64,000 nt of DNA from Pholis gunnellus (taxonomy: Eukaryota > Chordata > Actinopteri > Perciformes > Pholidae), in the NCBI GenBank assembly GCA_910591455.2, contig OU342816.1, positions 4,048,476 to 4,112,475 of the forward strand, read 5' to 3'. The notes beneath the pieces were generated by a model. It was not told the origin of the DNA, ran no database searches, and saw nothing but the letters and a program-made list of their open reading frames with translations. Positions within the stretch are counted from its first letter, which is position 1. Each line of letters begins with the position of its first letter. Shown here one piece after another: positions 45,591-58,032 of the stretch. The position numbers and the translations under genes are program-made.

Positions 45591-46580
45591 AGGTACAGAC
45601 CTACCTACCTATAGATGGTGGGCTGGTCATCTTGTGATGGACGGTGGTTTGCATTAGGGGCTGGAGGAGATTCTGTTTCTTAAAACCTTAGTAAGACTGC
45701 CAGGAATAATGTAAGGTGACCTTAAATCTGCTCAAATACTTCTATATTAGATTTACAGGCAACAGTTCAAAGCTGAAGGAGAAACAAGATTACCTTTGAC
45801 ACACATAGGTGACTCTCATGATGCAACTGATGCGCATATGTGTAAAGACGAAGAAGAGCATAAACTATCAAAGCAACCACACAGACTCACATAGCAACAC
45901 ACACACACACACTGTGGATCACAGGCGTGTTTACAGACAGACAGACCGAGCGGACAGATGAATAAATGATGTGTGTGATCTATAATGAATGCCTCTTGTT
46001 CATTACACATTCTCACATTCAACAGGCCATTCCACAGGCCACAACACTGTCCTCACTGTCTGGGTCTCTATGTGGCCCACAAATGTGTTTTTGAAGGGTG
46101 AAATAATCTTGATTGGTTAATTTAAACCACAGTGGGTGCAGCCAGATGACCCCGGACATGTCACATGACTACAATCAAAGATTTGTCTCCACCGGCATCA
46201 ACAGAGGATGGGAGTTTATAAAACACAATTATATTGGGAACGTTAAACCTGTGGCCAACTAATGGCCATCAATTGATGAATGCTATTTAGTTAGCATTAA
46301 ACTAACTGACTGGAGCTATGTGTTGGTAAACAAACCCTGGCGCATCAGGTTTGTGGATTACGTTTTTGCATTTTGGACGTTGCCATGTTGTTTTTTGTCC
46401 GTCACCATCTTGGTCTTTGCCATCTTAGTTTTTGTCTGGCGCCATCTTGGTGTTCGGTTGTCGTAATCCTGTTTCTTTTGCAAATAAAAGTGCCACGAAA
46501 GGGTAGCGCTAAGTAAACCGAATGCAGAACAAGACAATTTTAGGCAACCAAAATGTTACAATTAACTTTCATGAACTGAA
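45591..46580. other. Intergenic, gene-free
   Basis: Contains a short (CA)n near 45897-45912. At 46370-46450 a cluster of CCATCTTGG-type words (CGTCACCATCTTGGTCTTTG, GGCGCCATCTTGGTG) resembles the 5' extension of family A near 49680. Nothing else recognised. Confidence 0.5.
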
Positions 46581-46872
46581 TTGTCAATCACTGTGTAGCC
46601 CCGCCCTAAGGCATACCCTGCTTTATGGTCTGTTTGACTCTAAATGGACCATCATTTACTAAATAAACATCATGCTGTATTGAAGAAGACTTGAAACTAG
46701 AGATTGAGACCATAAACTCATGTTTACAATGTTTACTGAGGTAATAAATCAAGAGAGAAGTAGATTTGTCATTTTTTCTCATAAACTTCTATACAACCAG
46801 AGGAGTCGCCCCCTGGTGGACATTAGAGATAATGCAAGTTTCAGGCACGTAAGTGTCTACTTCCCTTTTTAG
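46581..46872 (+). repeat. Interspersed repeat family A, copy 3
   Basis: Begins TTGTCAATCACTGTGTAGCC and follows the same order as copy 2. Small differences include an inserted TTTG before CATTTTTTCTCATA. The 3' end is less conserved (GGCACGTAAGTGTCTACTTC). Confidence 0.92.
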
Positions 46873-47964
46873 TGATGGTAAGGGTAAGCAGAATATTAAT
46901 TTTGGTCAATACAGCTAACAGAGGAATAACACATATTTGTTCTCCTTGTTTTGGACATGATATCTTTTTTTCTCATTTGGTAACGAAAGGTTGAAAACCC
47001 CTGGAGTACAAATAATACATGTTGATAAGAGTTGGGAAAACTTAGGTCTGTTGTTTACAAAATGATAACGATCATACTGAAGTCCAGGTAAAAAGATTAG
47101 CTAAAATAGTCAAGCAAACCATAATATCGTTGCTACGAATCAGCTTGCTGGTTCACTAACCAGCTCAACGTCTTATCATCAGGAAAAAAACAAAAACATC
47201 ACCATTTACAATTTAATCACAGTACTGGATGTTTTATTGTCCACAAAAAACTTCATATTTGCTTAAAAAAAACTAAATAAATAGCCAATAATTATTAAGT
47301 TTAATGAATTTTGTATGTGTTTTTGACCATAAAATGACATTTGATATTTTCACAATATCTTCAAAACTCCGCCAGATGTTGACAAAAGCGGCCCAAATTT
47401 CATCTACTAGCCCAACCTAATTGAAAGTAGCCCAATCTGGAGACACTGTTAGTGAAACACAGGCAGAGAATTAAACAGTAGCTCGTTGAAGATCAGAAGG
47501 GGGATTAGGGGAGAGAAAGAGGATGGAATGGGGGAGTTACAGAGTGCCCTGAGGGGTGACAAGGGAGGGAGAGAAAATGTGGAGGAGGGGGTTGATGATG
47601 ACTTTGTGTTGTTTTATAGATGCTGTCATATAACTCCTCTCTCTTCCTCTCATCCTCCGGCCCCCTTAGTTTCTCCTCCAGGCACCAACATATGACGGAT
47701 CTGTGTGTGTGTGTGGCTGCAGTTTTTATCTTACAGGACAAATTTGATTATGAGTGGTTTAAGATAACTTTACAAATAAAATAGTGAAAATCAGATGAAG
47801 AAATCAATAACCAATAGTTTTGTTTTTACTGAAATATCTCCACAACTCCTGAATGCAATGTAGATGTATGTCTCACTCCCAATTTCATTAACTTCAATGT
47901 AAACCAATCCAGATCATTATTAGACGGTCAGATTAACTGACGTATAAAGAACGTGAAACTCCTT
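46873..47964. other. Intergenic, gene-free
   Basis: A purine-rich stretch lies at 47495-47600 and a short (GT)n at 47703-47713. TAGCCCAACCTAATTGAAAG and TAGCCCAATCTGG near 47408-47437 form a short internal repeat. No gene recognised. Confidence 0.5.
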
Positions 47965-48195
47965 CCAGGGTGGATGGATGGGTCAAACAAACACAGGACT
48001 TTCACCCAGGAGACTTCTGTTCATGTCCTGCGTGAAACGAAGTTGGTTGAAATACTTATTTCCCGTAAACAAACTTCGACCCCAGCTATGACTTCTTTTC
48101 CCTAAACTTAACCAAGTGGTTTTGTTGCATAAGTGAACCTAAAATCTAAGTAAACTTACAATAGGAGCTTATTGTGAAAAGACACTATGAGAGGG
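47965..48195 (-). repeat. Interspersed repeat family B, copy
   Basis: Clear inverted order: GATGGATGGGTCAAACAAAC, GGACTTTCACCCAGGAGACT, TTCCCTAAACTTAACCAAGT and TTATTGTGAAAAGACACTAT. The bases after CAGGAGAC read GTTCATGTCCTGCGTG, a degenerate tRNA B-box-like segment. Confidence 0.8.
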
Positions 48196-48964
48196 GAAAC
48201 TGACACGCCGTCCCTGAAACGTCCATCACTGACGCTAGAGGCGAACCTAGAGCGTCATAGTTTGAATCTTAAGGCCACTGACCAGGCGTCAGTATTTGAC
48301 CAGTTGAAATTGAGAATATGTTGGATATGAATGATGCCAACACAATGAATCCTAATTACTTTGGTGTCCATGATGGTATAATGTTTACAATTATACCTGC
48401 TTAACAGAAGCATGTTAGCATTGTGAACATGCTGCTTTTAAAATATCATTTTTTAATGTTTATTGTGTTCACATTTATATCTAATATTATCTTTCAAACA
48501 TGTTTCGTATGTAAGAAAACATGCTGTGAAGTATACTTAAGGAATTGTTGCATCTTTGTTGTTTTCAGCATTTTACCGTACAGTCAGCATTCCACAACTT
48601 CCCATATCAATAATAAATTCACATAATTTCAGAAAGCAAAACCATGTTCAACATCAACCAGCACAAAACTCTCTCAACATGTTATTGATCTAGGTTTTTA
48701 ATATCTTTCTAACTTGGTTTATTTTGTCTGTTCCAACTTTAAATGTTTTGATTAACTGTGTAATGAATAAGTTGACAAATAGTCAGTCATCAAAAAAAAA
48801 AATATATATATTTGCCTATAAATCGACCAATAATACAAACATATACTTTGTATAACATTGTTTTTGTCATGTTATATATTTTTCATTTACTTCTCTTTTC
48901 CTATTGCTTATTGTAGTGGTTATAAATTATGTATTTTCTTTTCATCCTGTAAAAAAACTAAAAT
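48196..48964. other. Intergenic, AT-rich
   Basis: No gene or named repeat. A short (AT)n lies near 48801-48811. Confidence 0.5.
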
Positions 48965-49435
48965 ATTTCTGTGAGCAAAGCCCCGTCAGGTCAGCTGGGG
49001 CAGGAAATAAAGAGGGAGGGGGTGTTTAATTGGCGGTCATCTGGAAAACAAGGTCGCCTTTTTTATAAAAGACCAAATTGACCTTCGACCCCCGCAGCCC
49101 GGTCCCCGCTGGGGCTGATGGGAGCAGAACAATAGGACCTGCAGGCCGGCGCGCCGCTCTACAAGTGTTACAGCGAGGGGGTTGGCCATGTTACCATACG
49201 TTCATGTCGGGACCTCTTAGAGCCGGCTCCACTGCACAAACACACACAATACAAAAGTTACCATCAGAAGCTCTTAATTAGTTCTCGTATAATTGGAGGA
49301 ATAATTGAATTTTCTTGGGGTTATTGATTCAGCTTTCACTCATCATCTGTTCGAATGAATCCAAGCAGAGAGATTAAAAAGGCGTCCAGATGACAATGGG
49401 CGTGAAATTGAACTTCCATTGAATTATTACTGTGG
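48965..49435. promoter_or_regulatory. Candidate conserved non-coding element (longest in the window)
   Basis: About 470 bp of non-repetitive sequence set between AT-rich flanks. The first half is GC-rich (GACCTGCAGGCCGGCGCGCC). The second half is rich in homeodomain cores: GCTCTTAATTAGTTCTCG, GAGGAATAATTGAATTTTC and CATTGAATTATTACTGTGG. It has no coding frame of note. The texture is that of a developmental enhancer, but this is inference. Confidence 0.42.
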
Positions 49436-49568
49436 GAAAAAATCCAAAATTGGAAATGTTACCAGTACAATGTGTGAATGTTTGTTTAAAAAAAAAGAAG
49501 CGATGGAAACTTATTAAAGGTTTCTACCAGACACATTTCACCTGCATTACAGCTGCATTATGCTTCAA

Positions 49569-49604
49569 CGAAGAAGAAGAAGAAGAAGAAGAAGAAGAAG
49601 AAGA
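49569..49604. repeat. (GAA)n trinucleotide repeat
   Basis: About 12 GAA units with one GAC interruption, continuing as GACGAAGAAGACG. Confidence 0.93.
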
Positions 49605-49639
49605 CGAAGAAGACGTAGTCGTCATGACGTCACCCATGT

Positions 49640-49985
49640 GGACTGATGTTTTGAAGCCTAGAATTTGACAATTTGGCCGACGTCATCTTGGATTACGGCT
49701 GTCGCCATGTTGTGTTTTTGCAACTAGTGAACAAAAAGTGACCATATCTGGACTGAGGAGGAGTGACGTAGAGACGCCGTGTACGTCTCTGGTAGAGAGA
49801 GACCTGTCAATCACTGTGTAGCCCCGCCCTAAAGCATCCCCTGCTTTATGGTCTGTTTGACTCTAAATGGACCATAATTTACTAAATGAACATCATGCTG
49901 TATTGAAGAAGATGGACATTAGAGAGAATGCAAGTTTAAGATACTTCAGCATTGACTTCACTCGTCAGAACTGGACACATTATCT
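49640..49985 (+). repeat. Interspersed repeat family A, copy 4 (internally deleted)
   Basis: The 5' extension (TTTGGCCGACGTCATCTTGG) and core start (GAGACCTGTCAATCACTGTG, from about 49798) are present. The core then jumps from TATTGAAGAAGATG directly to GACATTAGAGAGAATGCAAG, missing about 130 bases present in copies 1-3. The end (TTGACTTCACTCGTCAGAAC) is intact. Confidence 0.9.
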
Positions 49986-50934
49986 CTTGCACCATCCGGC
50001 TTTTTATTTCCAGTGATTTGTGATTTTTTGTAACACTGGCTTAGTGAACAGGACCTCATTGCAAGAAGGTTCAAACCCAGTAGGACTGACCATGAAGGCC
50101 AAAGATATCTGTGTCTTTACTCCTGCCTTTCCTTGCAACAGGTATGATATATAACCCACTGACACACCAGACTACTTAGTTAAAGTTAGTGGGCGCCGTT
50201 AACCGTTAACTCCTGTCTATCAAATCTTTTCATCTCTTTAAATTTGAACAACAGATTTACCTTTTCTTACGGGCGTGGGTGGATTGTTCAAGAGAATCCT
50301 CTCTTGTTCTTGTCCTGCCATTGTTGCTAAGACAAGAGGGAGCACGACACCACAAACCGACACACTCCTCTGGTGTCTGCGCGGCTTTGTGTGGCGCGTG
50401 GTGCTTACAGACTTAAGTTTCTGAGCGTGTGTGTGTCACTGCAGGTGTTTGTATCAGATGACCAGGAGAGTTAAGTTGGCGGGAGATTCAAAAAAAGTTT
50501 TGTGGGTAAACAACAGTATGAGGACAGTCATTAGACACAGCTCGGGGGTTTTATTTATTTTATTACGTTGTTATTGACAGCATAGTTCAAAAACATGTTT
50601 GATGTGAAAGTTTGATGTAAAGTTAATCCAAGGGCTAAATTAGAAAATATATCACTCGGTCTCTGAATTATAATTAACCCAGCATGTAAAAATATTTATG
50701 TATTTTATGATTATCTGTCACTATAATACGATGCAAATCTGCAGATTCAGATTAAAACATTCAGCTTGTCCCGTTACAGTTAAATATCTTTTTTTAAATT
50801 ATTATTATTTTCTATGATTAAATAACAATTTTCTTCAACCCGATCTCATCCTAACACTAGTTACTTAATACTGTACCTGTATTGTTTTTACTAAAGAAAA
50901 AAAATCAATAATTTCTCGCAACAGACTGAATGTT

Positions 50935-50936
<2 letters not shown>

Positions 50937-50968
<32 letters not shown>
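50937..50968. repeat. (TG)n microsatellite
   Basis: About 16 TG units. Confidence 0.94.
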
Positions 50969-50971
<3 letters not shown>

Positions 50972-51540
50972 CTGTACTTCCTATTGTGTCCTGAGTGGCT
51001 GTCGTTTGGCCTGAGGCCTGGCGGATAATGCAGCGTGGATCTATAGCAGCAGCCACATCTGTCTCCATGCCGCCGCTCTCAGACAAACCTCCTTCTTTTA
51101 TCACCGCCGACCCGACGCCCTCTGCTCCGTGTCTGTCGGGGTACCGTAAAAACTGAAGGCTCGCAGCCGTTAAAACCACAGGAGTGATTCCAAACAGTGC
51201 GTGACGATCAATGATTAACTGATCTGTTTAAAGCGTGAAAACAAATCTGACTGTGGATTAAACAAATATTTTGTTAGATGTGGTAAAAGTGAATCTTTAC
51301 TTTGGTTTACTGTACAGCCTTTGAACCACAAATGAATAAACGTACAGATATAAATTAAAGATCGACTGTCAGTATGTCAGAGTTGACAAATAGTAATCTG
51401 CATTTCAGAAATTGTTGTCATTATCTGAACTAGGCTGCTGTACATATGTATATTTCAGGACAAAATAATCATCCCAAAGTACTACATGGACACAAATTTA
51501 ACATTTAAAAGAGAAATTGGGGAAAAAATGTAATAAAATA

Positions 51541-51620
51541 TAGCCGCAAGCAGCGATTCTGGGGTTCAAGCCAACACAGAGCATAAGAAGTCGAGGGTTC
51601 TTGAACTTTTGACACTTTCT
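51541..51620 (+). repeat. Probable fish interspersed repeat fragment
   Basis: AGCCGCAAGCAGCGATTCTG and GGGGTTCAAGCC form the recognisable start of a repeat I recall as frequent in fish. The extent is uncertain. Confidence 0.45.
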
Positions 51621-52024
51621 AACACGTATATTAAAGATTACTAACAGGTTTTATGATAATCTGTCATTTATTTAAGCCCAAATCAGTGCCTGGCCTTGCT
51701 CTTATTCAGCGTTTCCGTCGCCCCCTTAGTCAATTTCGAACAGCTTTATTAAAAACATCCATTAATAAAACTGCCACCGGGAGAAACTACTTTTCCCTTA
51801 GAAACCTAATTGAGAATAAAGATCAGTTGAATGGGAACATCATTTTGTAGGCTGTAGAAGTGTACTCCAAGGCGTGTCAGTACACCGTGACATCACTGTT
51901 GGGTGTGGCTACAAGTGAGCATATTTGGTCAGAGGTAAGTTTCAACAGGAAAACACATTTTATGTTTTCTTTTTTGCCATCTGTTTAGGTTATTGTCCCA
52001 TCTTAATGTTTTTTTATACATTTT

Positions 52025-52115
52025 TTTAACTTGTTGCTGCTGTACTGACTGATGAGTTGCCAACTTAATTTCGCTGTATGTTTTTACGATGACAATAAAC
52101 ATCCTTATCCTTATA
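52025..52115 (+). repeat. Retroposon-like 3' tail
   Basis: TTAATTTCGCTGTATG, then ACGATGACAATAAACATCC and TTATCCTTATA resemble the common fish ending 'AATTTCGTTGTA...ATGACAATAAAGA'. The body is not recognised. Confidence 0.5.
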
Positions 52116-52474
52116 TAACTTCCATCACAAGATCATAAAGTGTGCATAATTTAGCTGTGATGTCACCCGCTCATGTTAGCCATTTATAATGTTCATCTTT
52201 CACAATGAATTTGTGGAAAAAGAGCAACAGAGAGACTCCAATCCATGTGTCCATTAATTATTCCAACATTCCCAGAGTCTGTCAACACCATGTACTGCAC
52301 CTAAAGTTTAATTTATTAACAAGCCATAAATCTGTCCTCTGTTGTTGAAATACGTGAGCGACCAGCTGAACAGCATCTTTACAGACTTGAGTTCACCCTT
52401 TTGGTATTTAAAGGGTATCATTTTTTGTTTGCTATCCATGTTTCTGTCATTTTACTTTTTCATTTCTGGGATGA

Positions 52475-52700
52475 AAGCTCATTAAAGCCCCGTCCCCGAC
52501 CCTCCACCAGCAGGGTCCCGTCTCGTTTAGAGTCCTCAGCCCACAGTTTAAGAAACCAGGCTTCAGACGTTCCCCACGATGATAAATCACTGGCTTCATC
52601 TGCAAGGCGTCGCCATGATGGATCATTTGAATCAGTGCAGTGTTACTAATTATCAGCGTAATGGCCGACCCCTCGGAATGTCAACACCCATAATCACTTT
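52475..52700. promoter_or_regulatory. Candidate conserved non-coding element
   Basis: Non-repetitive, with GCTCATTAAAGCCCCG (nine of ten bases of the POU4 form RCTCATTAAY), CGATGATAAATCACTGGC, CTAATTATCAGCGTAATGGC and ACCCATAATCAC. The short frame here is not coding-like. Inference only. Confidence 0.36.
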
Positions 52701-55059
52701 TGAGGGGAATGCCAATAGCGAAGCCACGTGCTAAAGTGTCGGGTGCAGATTGCATGCGACCACTATTGACTGGCCGATAGGGAAACGTCTGCAGTGATTG
52801 TGAACTACAGCCTCTGAAATGTCGTCCAGATGGGATGAATAATGGGTTTGTAGTTTGAATCCAGTCAGCCAAAAAGAAAAAGAATAGAGCATTGGAGAGC
52901 AATTAAAAAAGTGGATTATCGTCTAGTTTTCATGAACTCCTTTAACCAATGTTGGTTAAATAATCATTGTTACCACAAGCTCTTTAGCCAACCATTAAAA
53001 TAAATAATAAAATACTCTCAAATCTCTCACTTTCATTTTACCAGAGCAGTGAAAGCAAACCAAGGTAGCTAAAAGACAAAGTGGCTTCTCTGAGCAGTGG
53101 TTATTGAAGTAGTTTAACTTTTGGGAAAATTGATTTAAAAAACGTATTGTTATTGTCATAATGTTAATTTAACTAATTTCAATTTAAGGCTTTATCAGCA
53201 TTAAAGTTTAGAAAAAATTTGCCAAAGCCTTCAAAATGAAAGAATACACAATATGAATATTAACACATTAGGATTGTAATAAAAAATATAACACAGTAAC
53301 ACAATAACATTTTAATATATATTTCTTAGAGGTCATTAAATCCTTTGAATTCTACAGAGTTGAATTTTCAAATCTAAATGTTCCATATTCCACCGAATAT
53401 TTTAGGTTTTAGGAGTAAGTTAATTGTTAGTTTTCTCTCTGCAGAAGAAGAAGAGGGCGTACTCCGAGAAGAAAGCTTAGCAAAGTTGAGCTCAATACGA
53501 AAGCACACATTTACTTTATTGACTGTGTTTCCACTGGAATTACATTTCCTCTGATTTACTATGAAAGTCAGCTTCATAAAGTGCTGGTGTGACTGAGCCC
53601 TGAGGATCAGCATTTATCCCTGTACTAGTTGTTTGACTCCCCTCTGTGTCCCCTGTGGAGTCTTGTCACCACGTTGTCACGACCGGCCAGCAAACACAAC
53701 ACGGCGTCACGCCATCGATCAACAACAGAAGATGGGATGAACGAGGTCAGAGGGAGAGAGAGAGAGAGAGAGAAGATGGATGACGAGCGGTCGCCTCTCG
53801 TTTGTTCTCCTGTTCACTCTCTGGTCTGCATTACCTGGATCACAGAGCACACACTCCCCGAGGGGCACACACACTCTATCAAACACACACACACACACAC
53901 ACTCTCAAACACACATCCATGCACTAACACAAACACACATTTACATGCACAGTGCTACAGCAGGGCAAACAATCAATTTACACCACTTAGTTGATCATTT
54001 GGAGTTCATCATTTGGTTTTTATCTTGACTCTGTATTGATTCAGCAGAGAGCGAGACGGAAAGTGATTATATGGACTCAGTGGGGTCCTGGTCATATTCA
54101 CGTCATATTTTTCTGAATACAAAGAAATCAGTTCTTCAAGTCACTTTCATTCACAGTTGTGCAGATGGCCGACACGCATGACATCCACAATATTAATTGA
54201 TGCCATTTAAATAAAATGTATTTTAAGGGCCGTATGCACATGTGAAGACATTGTATTATATATTTTTCATAAATTCTTGATTTTGCTACGTGGAAGCTTT
54301 GACTGAAGGTAGGCCATGAGGCAGAGCAATCACCTCAGATTGACTCCACCTGTTTGGAGGAAGCACACGAGTCTGAGCTGAGTGGAGCACACACTCTTTA
54401 TTCTTCAGAGACCATCAGCTGACGCTGACGCTCTTTTCAGCATTATTGAAAAATGTTACATTGAGCTTTGAACTCTTGCACTGCATTCTTGCACTGGTGA
54501 GAAACGGCTTCACAGCGAGTGGTCAATGCATTCAAGTTAATGGAAAGAGGGCTCCTCCTTTATGTTTTGAACCAGGGGGTGGAGCAGGTTGGTTCTGCAA
54601 CTGTTACCTGATAAACAGGCTGTTATGTACGGACCCTTTGTCTCTGTCTCCTGCCGTTCATGCCCCAGTAGCAGGTGAATGATGAGTAGAGTCAAAGCCC
54701 CGGGGCCATGAGTCAAGAGGGTCATCTGGGTAATTAGGATTGGAGTCATCTTTTGTTCCATGTAAAAGCCCATTCCACTGCTCGGCTTAAGGACTGAGGA
54801 GCTGTCATTATAGAGAAGAGGGAAGGATTATTGTAAAGAAGAACCCAGAGATCCAAAGGGTTGGGTATAAAATCATGATAGGACTCAGTGATTTCCAAGT
54901 CATGGTCAGAAAACACAGTAAAAAATGCACAGACATCATTTTTTCTCAGTGAGCATCGAGGACATACGGCCATGAATCGGTTTAGCCTCTTTTAACTTAG
55001 ATCTTGCTTGTAATAATAATGTAACAATGTAACATAACAACGTAAAGTAACAATTTAGT
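52701..55059. other. Intergenic, gene-free
   Basis: Contents are (GA)n at 53753-53773 and (CA)n at 53884-53902; the rest is AT-rich unique DNA. Frames at 53629-53994 and 54446-54682 are not convincing. Nothing else named. Confidence 0.6.
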
Positions 55060-55265
55060 ATAACCACGTAACTAGCTCAAATACGTCAAACCCGTATACT
55101 TTTTTATACGTAACGTTACGACACAAAGTAAAGTCAACGGTGACTTTTGGTTTAACACAAACAGCGGTCTGCTGGATGAAAGCTGTTTGTTTGACCCATC
55201 AACCAGCTTTCCTGTCTGCCCTCCTCGCTTGTTAAACTCATTATTATACCACCTAACTTTCAATA
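55060..55265 (+). repeat. Interspersed repeat family B, copy
   Basis: AAAGTCAACGGTGACTTTTG, AACAGCGGTCTGCTGGATGA and GCTGTTTGTTTGACCCATC match the plus-orientation end of family B. The 5' body is degraded. Confidence 0.7.
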
Positions 55266-58032
55266 ACGGTCACTCGTTGTACTACACAATTCTCTGACCT
55301 GGATGCAAAAACATTCAACGTATCTGTGATTTGCCAACATTTATTTCCGGCGACTGGCTGATTTAAATCCCTGATGAATCACCTCCTGCTATTATCTGAA
55401 GGTTTCTTAATGAAAAATATCAAAGAGAAATACAATCGTATTTACCAGAGAAGCCTGATATTCGTATTGTATGAGTGAATAAGGAATAAATTGATGGTTG
55501 AACTGTCGGTCAATCAGCTCTTCGTCTTTCTTTCTCACCTCTGCATTCCCTCTCGCTGCTGCAGACGGACGGCTTCACAGAAGCCACCATGTGTGTGCTT
55601 GTGAGTGTTTCTGTGTACAATACATCATTCATGCCCGTCATCTTTCTTTCATGCCGGAGGGGAGAGTGTGTGTGGCTCGCCTGGGTTTCACTGATATGTT
55701 TGTTCACACGTGTACGTTGAGCGCAGATTGAAGCTGGTTGTAGTCGTCTCATCGTCCTGACAACCCCGACACCGGAGCATCCCAGCAGTCCGCCGCTCAA
55801 GTGACCTCCCTTAATCTCCTGTGATTGACACCTCTTATGATTTACGACGTCTCCTGCCCCGCGACGACTGACGGCTGAAACTCTGAATCTCCCCGAGGCC
55901 GCAGACTGGGGATGGAGATGAGGTGTGGGGGGGCAAGTCCCTCGGCTCTTCCTCCTCGGCTGTGCTCTCATCCAGCCTCCCGACCTCTGACCTTTAAACG
56001 CCTGACCTTCCTCGGATCAGTGTGCTGAATACGTCAGGTCAGTCAAAGGAGTACAACTTTAATATTTAATCTTTTTTTTCACTTTGAGTAATCCACTCTC
56101 ACTCCTACCTATTCTATTGCCCCAAAGCAATGAGTGACAGATACATAGCACTCTATGAACATTTAAAGTGTACCAATCCCACACACACACACACACACAG
56201 GCTGATGCTGATTGACTGCTTGACATTGTGGGAAGCTTGATGTGGATCAGCCTCCTCAGACTATGAAATAATGATGCTGTGATCTCTCTACACTCCACTT
56301 CTGTCTGTCCAGTCCCTGATTTCTCCTCTTCATCATTCCTCCCTTTTCTCCCCCTTTTCCATTTCAAGCTCCTCTTGCTGTGTCTCCTTCTTCTTCTTCT
56401 TCTTCTTCTTCTTCTTCTTCTTCTTCTTCTTCTTCTTCTTCTTCTTCTTCATCACAAGGTTTATGAAAATGCTTTCAACATGATCATTCACCACGGACAC
56501 AAATAGAAGCTGAATCCATTTTTAAAGTGTGTTTGTAGTCAGGTTAACTCATTTTAAGGTTAATGGTACAGAGGTTACCCGGCCTGGTCTCTTAAAACGT
56601 CCCATGAAATGAAACTGCATTGTCAATTATGTTTCAAAAGAACTGATTTTCTTTCCATTAGATTTGCTTTTGACGTATCACAAATATTTAATAAAAGTCA
56701 GTCCACATAGGGAGGAGGAAGGATAGATGGATGGCTGAAACACACAGGAATTAAGCTTCATGCCGCCCCTCAAAATAAAGACGAAAATCAATTAAGCAGA
56801 AATTAGAGGCAATTTGAAACTGATAATGTTGCTTAATTTGTACTGAATCTGCTTGAAATGGACACCTGATAGCAAGTTGCTTTCCTTACTTGTCAAACAA
56901 ACAGTCTGGGTGGGACTATGACATGTTTCTATCTTATCTTGTAGATGTAGTTTGTAGTTAAAATTCAAGGAGGAATAAGAAAATATTTGCGTGTTTGCAG
57001 GAACGAACTGTGTCGTGGAACTTGATGTGAAAATGTTGCAGATTGTTATCTCAATGAGCAGAACCATCACTCTGGAGAAGATTCAGACTGAATCTGTTCA
57101 GGCTCTTTGCTCGATAGAATTTTCCTACTTTGCATGATGGCCTTATTTTGGAAAGCATCTAAAGAACGATCCTGTTGGTAAGTAAAAGGAAAGGTTTTAA
57201 TACACTCCTGTAGGGTTGCTGAGATAAATAATTTCCCCATTTTCCATTTCTCCACTCTCATAAAAGCACGTCGGCATTAGCTCGTTACTTTTGGGGAGGA
57301 GGGATCGCAGGATGCTCGTATGCTTGTTTGTGTGTGGAAAAAGTGTGAAGTCGAGGCTGAGATGGCATCGAGCAGATCAAGGCTCCGCTGAAGGGATTAA
57401 AATAAAGAGCCGGTTGGTGAAAAGAGAACACCATGAATATTAGCAGAAAAACTGGCTCTTGTTGCTGTGCTTGTGCATGTTTCTTTGCGAGCCTCTGCTC
57501 GTGTGTGTGTGTGTGTGTGTTATGCTTTGCCTATAAGTGTGTGAGTGTCTCAGAGGTGTAGTAAAGGCAGGGAGTGGTGGTCTGGGGGAAGCAAAGGCAG
57601 ACTAATGGATATTATACTAATGGGTGGCAGCAGTACGACTATACGATTCGGGCAATTAGAACAGGAAAGAGAAGGAGCGAGGATTGGTGATGATGGACCT
57701 GGAGTGACTGCTACCGTTCAGACCCCTGAACTAATGAATGCAGCTCATGTACAGACCATCATCTACACTGGATGTGTAGTGATTTTTCCCTTTAAAAAGT
57801 AAAACATTTCAGGGGAAAGGGGGAGATTCTAACAAAAACAAAAATACCAATAAAAACAGTGTTGGGAAGGATGCTGCATTTGATATTAAAAGCGAAAAGA
57901 CTGTATAAGTCGATAATGATGTATACTTTTTTGAGGTGGCGAAGTAAAAGTTTACAGCTCTGGTTTACAGCTCTGTGATCTCATTTGTTCATTTGAGTGG
58001 AGCTGATCAGGTGGCTTCGTTTGATGAGTGAC
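55266..58032. other. Intergenic, gene-free
   Basis: Contents are (CA)n at 56179-56200, (TTC)n at 56386-56450, (TG)n near 57502-57520 and a possible regulatory block at 57245-57470 (TTAAAATAAAGAGCCGGTTG, CACCATGAATATTAGCAG). The 153-codon minus frame at 55510-55971 is not recognisable. Nothing else named. Confidence 0.6.
56386..56450. repeat. (TTC)n trinucleotide repeat
   Basis: About 21 uninterrupted TTC units (GAA on the other strand), the longest pure trinucleotide array in the window. Confidence 0.96.

Larger units (their letters stand above)
49986..52474. other. Intergenic, gene-free
   Basis: Contents are (TG)n at 50937-50968, an octamer at 50731-50738, a likely repeat fragment at 51541-51620 and a retroposon-like tail at 52025-52115. 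The 104-codon minus frame at 50865-51179 spans the (TG)n and is not convincing. Nothing else recognised. Confidence 0.6.

Noticed and set aside
50865..51179. 104-codon minus-strand frame as a gene
   Set aside because: It includes a translated (TG)n array and has no recognisable domain or splice context.
55510..55971. 153-codon minus-strand frame
   Set aside because: Composition is mixed but no family is recognised and no exon boundaries are convincing.
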